From Acidimicrobiia bacterium (GTDB lineage: Bacteria; Actinomycetota; Acidimicrobiia; Acidimicrobiales; Bin134): a stretch of DNA of 64,000 nucleotides. Within the stretch, counting starts at the first letter, position 1; the number at the start of each line of letters is the position of its first letter. The DNA lies in NCBI GenBank assembly GCA_022822905.1, contig JAJDYE010000015.1, positions 1-64,000 of the forward strand, written 5' to 3'. Below are positions 46,678 to 56,447 of this stretch, piece by piece. Below the pieces are notes generated by a model. That model had not been told where the DNA came from. It saw only the letters and a program-made list of their open reading frames with translations, and did no database searches. The translations under genes were made by a program, and so were the position numbers.

Positions 46678-47541
46678 ATGGCTGTCATCGATGCTGTTGA
46701 TCTGGATGTGCGCCGGGTAGCGGGCGCGCTGGGTGCCGAAGTTAGGGGGTTGTCGCTGGCCTCGGTGTCCGATGAAGAGTTCGCACTCATCCAAGAGCTC
46801 TTGGACGAGCACTTGGTGCTGTTCTTCCCCGACCAGCACCTCAGCCCCGACGAGCATCGGGCGTTCGCCATCCGCTTCGGCGAGCCGGAGATCCACCCCT
46901 ACATCCCCAAGCTGGACGACGACCATCCCGAGATCGTGGTGCTGAAGGGGGAGTCGGGCTATGTGGCCGACGTGTGGCACACCGACTGCACATTCGAGGA
47001 CTCTCCGCCCATCTGCTCGGTGCTCAACGCCATGACTATGCCCCCGGCGGGCGGCGACACCATGTGGTCGAACATGTACAAGGCCTATGAGACCCTGGCC
47101 GAGCCCATGAAGCAGATGATCAACGGGCTCACCGCCATCCACACCGCGGCCAACTACGGCCAGCCCGACCACAAGGCCGAGCACCCGGTGGTGCGCCGCC
47201 ACCCCCGCACCGGCCGCCCATCGCTATACGTGAACAAGCAGTTCACCCGGCGCATCCCGCAACTCAGCCGGGACGAGTCGGAGTCGCTGCTTGACCTGCT
47301 CACCGCCCACGCCTGCAAGACCGATTTCACCTGTCGCTACAGCTGGAGCGAGGGCACCATCGGCATCTGGGACAACCGAGCCACCCAGCACTTTGCGGTG
47401 AACGACTTCGACGGTGCCCGGGCCATCAGCCGGGTCACCATCCTGGGCGACCACCCCGAACCAGCTTTCGACACCACCCAGTGGTGCCCGTACCAGTACG
47501 AGCGGGTCTCCGCCGCCGCCTACGGCCTCGACCGCGACTAG
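46678..47541 (+). CDS. TauD/TfdA-family alpha-ketoglutarate-dependent dioxygenase
   Basis: LGAEVRGLSL; VWHTDCTFEDSPP (HxD); IGIWDNRATQHFAVNDFDGARAISRVTILGD. Confidence 0.9.
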   Translation: MAVIDAVDLDVRRVAGALGAEVRGLSLASVSDEEFALIQELLDEHLVLFFPDQHLSPDEHRAFAIRFGEPEIHPYIPKLDDDHPEIVVLKGESGYVADVWHTDCTFEDSPPICSVLNAMTMPPAGGDTMWSNMYKAYETLAEPMKQMINGLTAIHTAANYGQPDHKAEHPVVRRHPRTGRPSLYVNKQFTRRIPQLSRDESESLLDLLTAHACKTDFTCRYSWSEGTIGIWDNRATQHFAVNDFDGARAISRVTILGDHPEPAFDTTQWCPYQYERVSAAAYGLDRD

Positions 47542-47620
47542 CTAAAGCACCTCATTTGTTCTCCTCGCCGGTAGGAGAGGCGGCAGCCTACGCTGCATGG
47601 CCGATGGGGGGTGAGCCTCG

Positions 47621-48064
47621 ATGAGCGAGAAGGTCAACCACGTGGGGTTGGCGGTGGCCGACTTGGAAGCCGAAGTTGACTTCTGGACTGGGGCGCTGGA
47701 TTTCAAGCGGGTAGGGGCTCTGGATGCCGACGATGCGTCGACCGGCCAGCTCTTGCGGATGGAGAGACCAGGGTTGCGGGCGGTGTATCTGCGCAAGGGC
47801 GAATTCGTGCTCGAGCTCTTGCAGTTCCGCGGGGCCGGATTGGTGGATCGACCGGCCCGGGTGGTGAACGAGCCCGGTCTCACCCACCTCTCGCTGAACG
47901 TCGCCAACATGGATGCTGCGTTGGAGCGAGTGAGAGCCCATGGCGGCGAAGTGTTGGACGACACCCGACTGTGGGATGTGGCAGTGATGATTCGCACCCC
48001 GGCGGGACAGCTGGTGGAACTGCTGGTGGGCTTCGAGACCCCGACCACCGACCTGGGAGAATGA
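47621..48064 (+). CDS. VOC/glyoxalase superfamily protein
   Basis: NHVGLAVADLEAEVDFWTGALDFKRV; TPAGQLVELLVG. Confidence 0.85.
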   Translation: MSEKVNHVGLAVADLEAEVDFWTGALDFKRVGALDADDASTGQLLRMERPGLRAVYLRKGEFVLELLQFRGAGLVDRPARVVNEPGLTHLSLNVANMDAALERVRAHGGEVLDDTRLWDVAVMIRTPAGQLVELLVGFETPTTDLGE

Positions 48065-48068
48065 CCCG

Positions 48069-49577
48069 GTGATAGGAAACCCCAGAACCTATTGGGAGGC
48101 GATCGAGGCCCGGGCCGCCGCCACCCCCGACTCCCCGCTAACCATCGAGCCCGACGGCACAGTGATGACCTTCGCCGGCTTCCGGGATTCCGCCGAGCGG
48201 GTAGCCGCCGGGTTGGCCGCGATGGGTGTGGCCGCAGACACCCGGGTGTCGTGGCAGCTGCCCAATGGCCGGGCGTCACTCATCTTGTCGGCCGCGTTGG
48301 CCCGGCTGGGAGCCGTCCAGAACCCGATCATCCCCATCTACCGGGAGCGGGAGGTGGGCTTTGTGGTCCGCCAAACCGGGGCCCGGCTCCTGGTGGTGCC
48401 GTCGGTGTGGCGGGGCTTCGACTACCAGGCCATGGCCAACACCGTGGTGGCCACCACCGAGGACTGCGACGTGCTGGTGTGCGACGGCGACCTCCCCGAA
48501 GGGGACCCCGCCACGCTGGCCCCCTTTGAAGCGCCCCTGGACGACGAGGGACGGCTCCCGGTGCGGTGGATCTACTACACGTCGGGCACCACCGCCGACC
48601 CCAAAGGGGCCAAGCACGGCGACGACTCGGTGATCGCCGCCGCCCGCCACGTGTGGGAGAACCTGGAACTGCGGGCCGACGACGTGTGGCCCCTGGCCTT
48701 TCCCTACACCCACATCGGCGGCATCAGCCTGCTCATCGCCACCCTGGTGTGCGGCACTCCCATGTTGATGGTGGAGAGCTTCAACCCCGAAGCCGACACC
48801 CGCTTCTTCCGGGAGCACGGCCTGACCCTGGCCGGATCGGGCACCCCGTTCTTCATCGCCTTTCTGGCCGAGCAGCGCAAGACCCCCGACCAGCCCATCT
48901 TCCCCAAGATGCGGGCGGCCATCGGCGGGGGCGCCCCCAAACCGGCCGGGCTCCACATGGAGGTCAAGAACGAGATGGGCGGTGTGGGGATCATCTCCAG
49001 CTACGGCCTCACCGAATGCCCCATCGTCACCTACTGCTTCCTCGATGATCCCGACGACAAGCTGGCCAGCACCGAGGGTCGGATCCTGGACGACACCGAC
49101 TGGAAGCTGATCGACGGAGAGCTGCTGCTGAAGGGCCCGACGCTGTGCCGGGGCTATCTGGACGAGGCGCTGAACGAGACCGCCTTCGACGACGACGGGT
49201 TCTTCTTCACCGGCGACCTGGCCGAGGTGGACGAAGAGGGATTCGTGACCATCGTCGGGCGCAAGAAGGACGTGATCATCCGCAAAGGGGAGAACATCTC
49301 GGCCAAAGAGGTGGAGGACGTGCTTTTCTCCCATCCCAAGGTGGCCGACGTGGCCGTCATCGGCCTGCCCGACGCGGTCTCCGGAGAGCGGTGCTGCGCG
49401 GTAGTGGCGCCCATGGCCGGCCAGTCATTCGGCTTCGGCGAGATGGTCGAGCACTGCAAGGAAGTCGGGCTGATGAACCAGAAGATCCCCGAGCAACTCG
49501 AGATCGTCGACGAACTGCCCCGCAACCCGGTGGGCAAGGTGCTCAAAAAGGAGCTCCGGGAAACGTACGGAGGGTAA
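48069..49577 (+). CDS. AMP-binding acyl-CoA synthetase
   Basis: YYTSGTTADPKGAKHGDDS; SSYGLTECPI; VTIVGRKKDVIIRKGENISAKEVED; LPRNPVGKVLKKELR. Confidence 0.92.
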   Translation: MIGNPRTYWEAIEARAAATPDSPLTIEPDGTVMTFAGFRDSAERVAAGLAAMGVAADTRVSWQLPNGRASLILSAALARLGAVQNPIIPIYREREVGFVVRQTGARLLVVPSVWRGFDYQAMANTVVATTEDCDVLVCDGDLPEGDPATLAPFEAPLDDEGRLPVRWIYYTSGTTADPKGAKHGDDSVIAAARHVWENLELRADDVWPLAFPYTHIGGISLLIATLVCGTPMLMVESFNPEADTRFFREHGLTLAGSGTPFFIAFLAEQRKTPDQPIFPKMRAAIGGGAPKPAGLHMEVKNEMGGVGIISSYGLTECPIVTYCFLDDPDDKLASTEGRILDDTDWKLIDGELLLKGPTLCRGYLDEALNETAFDDDGFFFTGDLAEVDEEGFVTIVGRKKDVIIRKGENISAKEVEDVLFSHPKVADVAVIGLPDAVSGERCCAVVAPMAGQSFGFGEMVEHCKEVGLMNQKIPEQLEIVDELPRNPVGKVLKKELRETYGG

Positions 49578-49582
49578 CTGCC

Positions 49583-51076
49583 ATGTCAACTGCGCAACCC
49601 AACATCTTGTTGATCGTGTCCGACGAGGAGCGCCGCAACCCGTGGCTAAACGGGGTGGTCGACATGCCCGCCCACGACCGGCTGCGCCGCGACGGCCTGG
49701 ACTTCAACCGCTACTACACCCACTCGTCGCCGTGCTCACCGTCGAGGGCCAGCCTGTATACCGGCAGCTATCTGGCCGAGCACGGCGTGGTGGACAACGT
49801 GAGCTTCCCGGCCCACACCGCGCTAGACCCCGCCATTCCCACCGTGGGACGGCTGATGCGAGAGGTGGGCTACGAATCGGCCTACCTGGGCAAATACCAC
49901 CTCACCCATGAGCCGATGCCCGACATGGAAGCCTTCGGCTACAGCGGCTGGCAGGGCGACGACCGCCACTACATCGGCGGGCCGTGGACCGGGCGGCACT
50001 TCGACCCGGTGATCGCCGACCAAGCGGTGGACTGGCTGCGAACCCACGGCACCGACCCCTCTGTCGGCCCGTGGTTCCTGACCGTGGCCTTGGTGAACCC
50101 CCACGACGTGATGTGGTACCCCCTCGATCATCCGTCATACCAAGAGGCCCATCCCGACCTGGTACCCCTGTTCGACTTCCTCCACGAGCACATGCTGGGC
50201 GGCAAGGTCGACCTTGAACCCCTGGAGGAGATCTACCCCCGCTTCTTCACCCAACTGCCCGACAACTTCGATGACGACCTCCACACCAAGCCCGAGGTCC
50301 AGCGGGCTTGGCGCCATGTCCGCAACCGGGAGCACATGGTGGGCCACATGGCCCTCGACGACGTCGACTCCTGGCTTCGCCAGCTGGACTACTACGCCTG
50401 GCTTCATGAGCTGCTCGACCACAGCATCACCTCGATCCTGGGGGCGCTCGACGACATCGGGGCTTACGACGACACCGTGGTCATCTACACCTCCGACCAC
50501 GGCGATGCCTGCGGGTCGCACGGGCTGCGGGCCAAGCTGCCCTGTGTGTACGAGGAGGTCATGGGGGTGCCGCTCATCGTGAAGGCCCCCGGACTCACCC
50601 CGCAGGGCGCGTCCACCGATGCGCTGGCCACCCACGTGGATTTGGCCGCCACCATCGCCGCGCTCGGCGGGGTGGACATCGACAGTTCGCCCACCCTGTC
50701 GGGCAAGGACCTCACCCCGTCGCTGGCCGATCCCTCCACGTCAGTGCGCGACTACGTGCTGTTCAGCCAAGACAGCGCCCAGTCGGAGCTTCTCCGCCAC
50801 AGCCGCTACGCGGTGCGGGGGTTCTTCGACGGCGAGACAAAGTACGCCCGCTACTACGGCGTGGGCGGGGGGATCGATCGCACCGGCAACCCCGCCCCCG
50901 AGCCAAAGCTGTTCGACACTGATGCCGACTTCGACGATCACGACCACGAGTGGTACTCCCTGGACGACGACCCCCACGAGCTGGTCAACCTGGCCAACGA
51001 CCGCTCCCGGCGCTCGGAGTTGCGTGATCTGTTCGGCCGTCTCCTGGAGTACGAAGCGGCTGAACTAGGCGGTTAG
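49583..51076 (+). CDS. Sulfatase (arylsulfatase-type, Cys formylglycine signature)
   Basis: NILLIVSDEERRNPWL; SSPCSPSRASLYTGSY (C-x-P-S-R); YTSDHGDACGSHGL. Confidence 0.9.
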   Translation: MSTAQPNILLIVSDEERRNPWLNGVVDMPAHDRLRRDGLDFNRYYTHSSPCSPSRASLYTGSYLAEHGVVDNVSFPAHTALDPAIPTVGRLMREVGYESAYLGKYHLTHEPMPDMEAFGYSGWQGDDRHYIGGPWTGRHFDPVIADQAVDWLRTHGTDPSVGPWFLTVALVNPHDVMWYPLDHPSYQEAHPDLVPLFDFLHEHMLGGKVDLEPLEEIYPRFFTQLPDNFDDDLHTKPEVQRAWRHVRNREHMVGHMALDDVDSWLRQLDYYAWLHELLDHSITSILGALDDIGAYDDTVVIYTSDHGDACGSHGLRAKLPCVYEEVMGVPLIVKAPGLTPQGASTDALATHVDLAATIAALGGVDIDSSPTLSGKDLTPSLADPSTSVRDYVLFSQDSAQSELLRHSRYAVRGFFDGETKYARYYGVGGGIDRTGNPAPEPKLFDTDADFDDHDHEWYSLDDDPHELVNLANDRSRRSELRDLFGRLLEYEAAELGG

Positions 51077-51111
51077 GTCCCTCTCGCGATCTTCTCCACC
51101 ACCCGTGTAGG

Positions 51112-51780
51112 GTGGATCGCTTGACGGTCGCTGGCCCCTTTCTTCTTCCCAAGCCGGTACTCCGGGGCTGGTCCCACGCAGTGGCCGCGCTTGCCGCCAC
51201 GGTCCTCGCGCCCATCGTCATAGCCTTGGGACCAGGCGGGGCTGACCGGGCGGTTGTGGCGGTCTACGCCATCGCAGTGGTGGGCGTGTTCGGGGTGAGC
51301 GCGGCCTACCACCGGTTTGACTGGACCCCTCGAATCCAGGCGGTCATCCGCCGTCTCGACCACTCGATGATCTTCGTGTTCATTGCTGCCACCTACACCC
51401 CGGTGGGTTTCTTCGCGTTGGAACCCGGTGCCGCCAAGCTGGTTCTGAGTGTGGTGTGGTCTGGCGCATTGCTGGGGGCAATCGGGAGGATCATGTGGCT
51501 CAACGCACCCCGGTGGATGCTCATCGCCCCCTACCCGATTGTCGGCTGGGCCGCTCTTTTGGTCATCGGAGATGTCTGGCGCGGCATGGGAATCGCCGGT
51601 AGCACCTTGCTGTTCGTGGGTGGCGGCCTGTACACGCTGGGTGCGCTCATCTATGCCACCCACCGTCCCGACCCGTGGCCCCGTTGGTTCGGCTACCACG
51701 AGGTCTTCCATCTGCTAGTGGTCGCCGCCGTGGCCGTCCACTACGTGGCCATCGCCTTCTTCGCCCTTCCGCTGGCCTGA
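51112..51780 (+). CDS. Hemolysin III (PAQR/YqfA-like) family membrane protein
   Basis: GWSHAVAALAA; SAAYHRFDWTPRIQAVIRRLDHSMIFVFIAATYTP; YHEVFHLLVVAA. Confidence 0.85.
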   Translation: MDRLTVAGPFLLPKPVLRGWSHAVAALAATVLAPIVIALGPGGADRAVVAVYAIAVVGVFGVSAAYHRFDWTPRIQAVIRRLDHSMIFVFIAATYTPVGFFALEPGAAKLVLSVVWSGALLGAIGRIMWLNAPRWMLIAPYPIVGWAALLVIGDVWRGMGIAGSTLLFVGGGLYTLGALIYATHRPDPWPRWFGYHEVFHLLVVAAVAVHYVAIAFFALPLA

Positions 51781-52139
51781 GCACGCCAAGGCAGGAGTTC
51801 GACCTGCAAGCCTTTCCCCCGAACCTGGGCCCCGAAGAACTCGACGACATCGCCAACACCTACCGAGAATTGTGGGAAGCCATACAGGCAGCTCACAGCA
51901 CAGGCACTTGCACCAGGAAATTCATCCGCACCCAAGCTGATCGCTTGCGGAGCCTCGCCGACCGGGTTGGCACCCCTCCTACCGACGAGGCCATCCGCGC
52001 CGAGGCCGACATGTTCGATCAAATGGCCCGCCGGGCGGCCCGTTCACCGAATTCTGCCGCAGCCCGCTACATCCAGACGCAGTGCCATCGGCGCTTTGCC
52101 GCCGCGGTAATCATTGCCAATTACCGCCGCGGCGGTTAG
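51777..52139 (+). CDS. Hypothetical small protein (start codon uncertain)
   Basis: Open frame ...STPRQEFDLQAFPPNLGPEELDDIANTYRELWEAIQAAHS...; no clear ATG/GTG near the junction. Confidence 0.35.
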   Translation: MSTPRQEFDLQAFPPNLGPEELDDIANTYRELWEAIQAAHSTGTCTRKFIRTQADRLRSLADRVGTPPTDEAIRAEADMFDQMARRAARSPNSAAARYIQTQCHRRFAAAVIIANYRRGG

Positions 52140-52147
52140 CGGTTCGA

Positions 52148-53431
52148 CTACTCGCGCTTCCAGCCGCCGGTCTGAATCTGGTTCCAGAACGCGGCGTCGC
52201 GCTCATCGGCCGGGCGGCCAACATGGGTTACCACGTCCACATCGGGAGACTCGGCCCGCAGCGCGGCGGCGGTGCACTTCTCTGGCGGCCGGTGGGCGAA
52301 GGGGTCGAACCGGTAGTGGCGCATGGCGTTTTGGTGGGTGATCTTGGCCACCACGTCTTGGGGCAGTTCGCCCATCAGCTTGGCCACGTATTCAGGAGCC
52401 TGGGGCCAGGTGCCATCAGAGTGGGGGTAGTCCGACTCCCAGCACAGGTTGTCCACGTTGAACTCGTCCAGCAGCTTCACGCCGATACGGTCGTTGATGA
52501 AGCAGCACAGGATGTGGTTGCGGAACACGCCGGTGGGGCTGCCGTCGATGCCGAATTCGTGCTTGGTCCAGCCCGAGTGGCGGTCTTGCACATGCTCGGC
52601 CCGCCACAGGAAGTAGGGGATCCAGCCGATGTCGCCCTCGGTGAGCGAGAACTTTAGGTCGGGGAAGCGGTCCCAGAACTCGGCCCACACAAGCTCCACC
52701 AGCGTAGAGATGGTGAGCGCCGACGACAGGGTCATGGGCACGCTGGGAGGAGCATCGGCCGAGGCGCCCACTGAGCGAGACGATGAACCCAGGTGGCAGC
52801 ACAGCACGGTGCCCAAGTCGCTGCACGCCGCGAACAGCGGGTCCCATGCGCCGGAGTGGATCGACGGCATGCCCAGCATCGCCGGGTTTTCCGAGAAGGT
52901 CACCGCGTGGCAGCCCTTGCTGGCCAGGCGCTTCACCTCGGCCACCGCCCGGTCGACGTCGAACAGGGGCAGGATGCCGCAGGGGATGAACCGGTCGGGG
53001 TAAGCCCCCACCCACTCGTCGACGTGCCAGTCGTTGTAGGCCTTGATCATGATCTCGTTGAGATCGGGATCGGGACCTTCGTTGAGCACCTGGCCGGAGA
53101 ACCCGGTCCAGTTGGGGAAGTTCAGCCCGGCCAACTGACCGCCGGCGTTCATGTCCCGCACCCGCTCGTGTACGTCGTAGCAGCCGGGGCGCATCTCGTC
53201 GTAGCGGCTGGCGTCGATGTTGTAGTGCTCTCGGGGCTTGCCCGCTACCGCGTTCAAGCCCAGGTTCCGGCCGGGCAGCTTGCCGTAGTACCACTGCTCC
53301 CGCCCGTTCTCATCGGTGACCACCTTGGGGGCGCGCTCCTTGTACTTCTCGGGCACATGGGCCTCGAACATGTCCGCCGGCTCGGCGATGTGGTCGTCAA
53401 CGCTGATCAGAATGAGGTCGTCGGGGTTCAC
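52148..53431 (-). CDS. Amidohydrolase-2 family metal-dependent hydrolase
   Basis: LISVDDHIAEPADMF; FWDRFPDLKFSLTEGDIGWIPYFL; LCWESDYPHSDGTWPQAPE. Confidence 0.88.
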   Translation of the reverse strand: MNPDDLILISVDDHIAEPADMFEAHVPEKYKERAPKVVTDENGREQWYYGKLPGRNLGLNAVAGKPREHYNIDASRYDEMRPGCYDVHERVRDMNAGGQLAGLNFPNWTGFSGQVLNEGPDPDLNEIMIKAYNDWHVDEWVGAYPDRFIPCGILPLFDVDRAVAEVKRLASKGCHAVTFSENPAMLGMPSIHSGAWDPLFAACSDLGTVLCCHLGSSSRSVGASADAPPSVPMTLSSALTISTLVELVWAEFWDRFPDLKFSLTEGDIGWIPYFLWRAEHVQDRHSGWTKHEFGIDGSPTGVFRNHILCCFINDRIGVKLLDEFNVDNLCWESDYPHSDGTWPQAPEYVAKLMGELPQDVVAKITHQNAMRHYRFDPFAHRPPEKCTAAALRAESPDVDVVTHVGRPADERDAAFWNQIQTGGWKRE

Positions 53432-53461
53432 GGTGTTCCTCTGTGGTGATTCGGGGGGTGT

Positions 53462-54541
53462 CTAGGGCTCAACGGTAATGGAGACGGCTTTGGCCATGCC
53501 TGCTTGGACGAGGGTCTGCACAGCATCCGCGGCCTGCTCCAGCGGGAAATGGTGGGTGTGAAGGCGCTCCACCGGCAGCGTCCCCGACTCGATGAGCCGC
53601 ACGGCTTGCCGGTAGCTGTGGAAGTCAACCGTGCGCACTCCGATGACAGTTTGGTAGCGCATGGCCACATCGTCGGAGGGGAAGCCGTCCACCCCGTGGC
53701 CCTTGAGGCCGGCCAAGACGATGGTGCCGCCGAGGCGGGCCATGGATACCGCATCGACCACCGGTTGGGTGGCGTGCGGGGTGGTGTCCACCACGATGTC
53801 GGTGCCCCGCCCGTTGGTTTCGGCCAGCACTCGCTCCACTGCATCCTCCGACTCCACGTCGATGGTCACATCGGCCCCGAACTCCGCCGCCAAGGCCAGC
53901 TTGTGAGTGTCCTGCGAACCCAACCCGGTTACGAAGATCGCCGACGCCCCCGCGGCCGCCGCCGCAATCACGCACGCCAAGCCCCGCTGACCGGGGCCGA
54001 GCACGGTCACGGTGTCGCCGTAGCGCAGGTTGGGCGCCGACACCGCCCAGGCGAACCCTGCCCCCAGCGGGTTGTACAGCGCCGCGATGCGAGGCGGTAT
54101 CGAATTGTCGATCTTGTGGGGGACCGATCCGGGGGCCAGGTACATCATCTCGGCGTACCCGCCCCACAGCGCCGGCGCTCGACCAGTGGGGGTGAAGCCG
54201 TGGTTCCCCGGCGCCACCCGGCACATCTGCTGGTCGAGGCAGGCCAGACAGCGCCCGCACCCGTAGGCGGCTTCGGCCACCACCCGGTCACCGGGTTTCA
54301 AACCCCAGCGAGCCGCGTACCGCTCGCCCACCTCCTCGATCACCCCGACCGGCTCATGCCCCGGAATCACCGGATAGTTCATCAGCGAGCTGCCCGAATA
54401 AGTCTCAACATCAGTACCGCAAATCCCACACGCCTCAATCCGCAGCAGCGCATCGTCGTCGCCCACCCGGGGCCGACCAAATTCCTGCATCTCCAACCGC
54501 TCCGGCCCCACCTGCACCATCGCCCGCACCGCATCGCTCAT
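53462..54541 (-). CDS. Zinc-binding alcohol dehydrogenase (MDR)
   Basis: EACGICGTDVETYSG; PGHEPVGVIEEVG; CGRCLACLDQQMC; VTVLGPGQRGLA. Confidence 0.9.
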   Translation of the reverse strand: MSDAVRAMVQVGPERLEMQEFGRPRVGDDDALLRIEACGICGTDVETYSGSSLMNYPVIPGHEPVGVIEEVGERYAARWGLKPGDRVVAEAAYGCGRCLACLDQQMCRVAPGNHGFTPTGRAPALWGGYAEMMYLAPGSVPHKIDNSIPPRIAALYNPLGAGFAWAVSAPNLRYGDTVTVLGPGQRGLACVIAAAAAGASAIFVTGLGSQDTHKLALAAEFGADVTIDVESEDAVERVLAETNGRGTDIVVDTTPHATQPVVDAVSMARLGGTIVLAGLKGHGVDGFPSDDVAMRYQTVIGVRTVDFHSYRQAVRLIESGTLPVERLHTHHFPLEQAADAVQTLVQAGMAKAVSITVEP

Positions 54542-54564
54542 GGCGATGATCCTACGATGCCCCT

Positions 54565-55239
54565 ATGACGCTTCTTGACCTGACCATTGATGAAGTGCTG
54601 ACCACGACTCGGGCCGTGCGGAAGCGGCTCGACCTGGATCGGCTTGTCGAGCGGGCCGTGATCGAGGAGTGTCTGGAACTGGCGTTGCAGGCGCCGACCG
54701 GGTCGAACCAGCAGCAGTGGCACTGGATCGTGCTCGACGATCCCGAGGTGATCGGCCAAGCGGCAGACATCTACCGGGCGGCCATGGCTCAGTACTCAGC
54801 CGACGTTGCCGCAGGGCGAGAGCACTACGAGCGCCAGACGGTGCGAGCCGAGCAGATGTCGGAGTCGGTGGCCTACCTGCGCGACAACATGCACCGCCTT
54901 CCCGCGATGCTTATCCCGGTACTGGCCGACCGGTTCGGGGTGCTGCGCAGCGACCAGGCCAAGACCTTCCACCACGCCAGCCAGTGGGGGTCGATCATCC
55001 CCTCGGTGTGGAGCTTCATGCTGGCCCTACGCAGCCGAGGCATGGGCAGCGCCTGGACCACCATCCACCTCCACCGCGAACAAGAAATGGCCGACCTGCT
55101 AGGTATCCCCTACGACACCCACATCCAAGCCGGCCTCTTCCCCATCGCCTACACCATCGGCACCAACTTCCGCCCCGCCCTCCGCCACCCCGCAGCCGAA
55201 GTAACCGCCTACAACCACTGGAACCCCAACTGGGATTGA
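54565..55239 (+). CDS. Nitroreductase family protein
   Basis: TTRAVRKRLDLDR; LALQAPTGSNQQQWHWIVLDDPE; SRGMGSAWTTIHL. Confidence 0.88.
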   Translation: MTLLDLTIDEVLTTTRAVRKRLDLDRLVERAVIEECLELALQAPTGSNQQQWHWIVLDDPEVIGQAADIYRAAMAQYSADVAAGREHYERQTVRAEQMSESVAYLRDNMHRLPAMLIPVLADRFGVLRSDQAKTFHHASQWGSIIPSVWSFMLALRSRGMGSAWTTIHLHREQEMADLLGIPYDTHIQAGLFPIAYTIGTNFRPALRHPAAEVTAYNHWNPNWD

Positions 55240-55242
55240 GGT

Positions 55243-56433
55243 TTAGCGCCAGGTGATTTGGGCGGGGAGGTCGCTGTAGGCGAGGTTGGCGGGGAGGGGT
55301 GGGTACTGGAAGCCGTCGACGGGGGTTAGGGTGGCCACTCTGTCGAGCAGGGTCTCGATGGCGGTGACTCCCTCCAAGCGGGCCAGGCTGGCGCCGGGGC
55401 AGACGTGGGCGCCGGCGCCGAAGGCCACGTGATTCAAGGGGTCGGGGCGGTCGAGGCGGAAGTCCTCGGGCTCTTCGTACTGGGCTTCGTCGCGGTTGGC
55501 TGAGGCCAGACCCACTTCCACCCAGTCGCCCTGTTGCATGTCTACTCCGCCCAAGTGGGTGTCCTTAAGGCATCGCCGGGCCACCCGGGGAGCGGGGGAG
55601 TCGTGGCGAAGCGACTCCTCCACGAACACCGGGATCAGCTCTCGGTCGGCCTCCAGGGCGGCCCAGGTGTCAGGCTCAACGATGAGCCGGTGCATGGAGT
55701 GGGCCAGCAGGCCCCGGGTGGTGTGAACCCCGCCCAGCACCATTGTCTGAAGCTGGTGGGCGATCACCGTGTCGCTGAGGGGCTCGCCCTCGATCTCGGC
55801 GTCCAAGAACACCTTGTAGGTGTGCGAGCTGGGCTCGTCGGCCCGCCGCTCTTGGGCTACCAAGTCTTTCAAGTACCCGGTGATGGGCGGGCCGTCGGGG
55901 GCGTACTGGGGGCACACAGCCCGGAACATGACCGAGCCATCCGACGACCACACCTTCAGCTTGTCCGCGCCGCCCGCGGGTAGGCCGATGATGTGGGCGA
56001 TTACTTCGCAGGGGATGGGCACGGCGTAGTCGGCGTGCAGGTCGGCGGGGTCCTCGCCCATCAGCGCGTCCAAGAGACTCTCGCAAGTCTGCCGCACGAA
56101 CGGCTGGATCCTCATGGTGCGGTGGGGTCCCAGCGCCGATTTGTACAGCCGGCGGATCTGCCCGTGGACCGGCTCATCGATCTCGGGAAGGAACAGCTGC
56201 TCCTGGGGTACGTCCTCCACGCCACCGAGACCGGTGCCCGGTGTCATGTCTGAGCCGTAGGTGTCTACCGCGTACAGCAGCTCGTCGGCCTCTTGGCGGC
56301 GGGTGAGGTAGTAGCCCAGCGGGGTCTTGGCCACCGGCCCCTGCTGACGTAGCTCAGCCAGTAGGTCGAAGGGCAGGCCAGTTACGAAGTAATCGGGATT
56401 GTGGGGGTCGAAGGCAGGCAGGGTGTCGGTCAT
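55243..56433 (-). CDS. Cytochrome P450
   Basis: VFVEESLRHDSP (ExxR), NHVAFGAGAHVCPGASLARLE (heme loop). Confidence 0.92.
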   Translation of the reverse strand: MTDTLPAFDPHNPDYFVTGLPFDLLAELRQQGPVAKTPLGYYLTRRQEADELLYAVDTYGSDMTPGTGLGGVEDVPQEQLFLPEIDEPVHGQIRRLYKSALGPHRTMRIQPFVRQTCESLLDALMGEDPADLHADYAVPIPCEVIAHIIGLPAGGADKLKVWSSDGSVMFRAVCPQYAPDGPPITGYLKDLVAQERRADEPSSHTYKVFLDAEIEGEPLSDTVIAHQLQTMVLGGVHTTRGLLAHSMHRLIVEPDTWAALEADRELIPVFVEESLRHDSPAPRVARRCLKDTHLGGVDMQQGDWVEVGLASANRDEAQYEEPEDFRLDRPDPLNHVAFGAGAHVCPGASLARLEGVTAIETLLDRVATLTPVDGFQYPPLPANLAYSDLPAQITWR

Positions 56434-56447
56434 AGCTCCGTCGTTCG

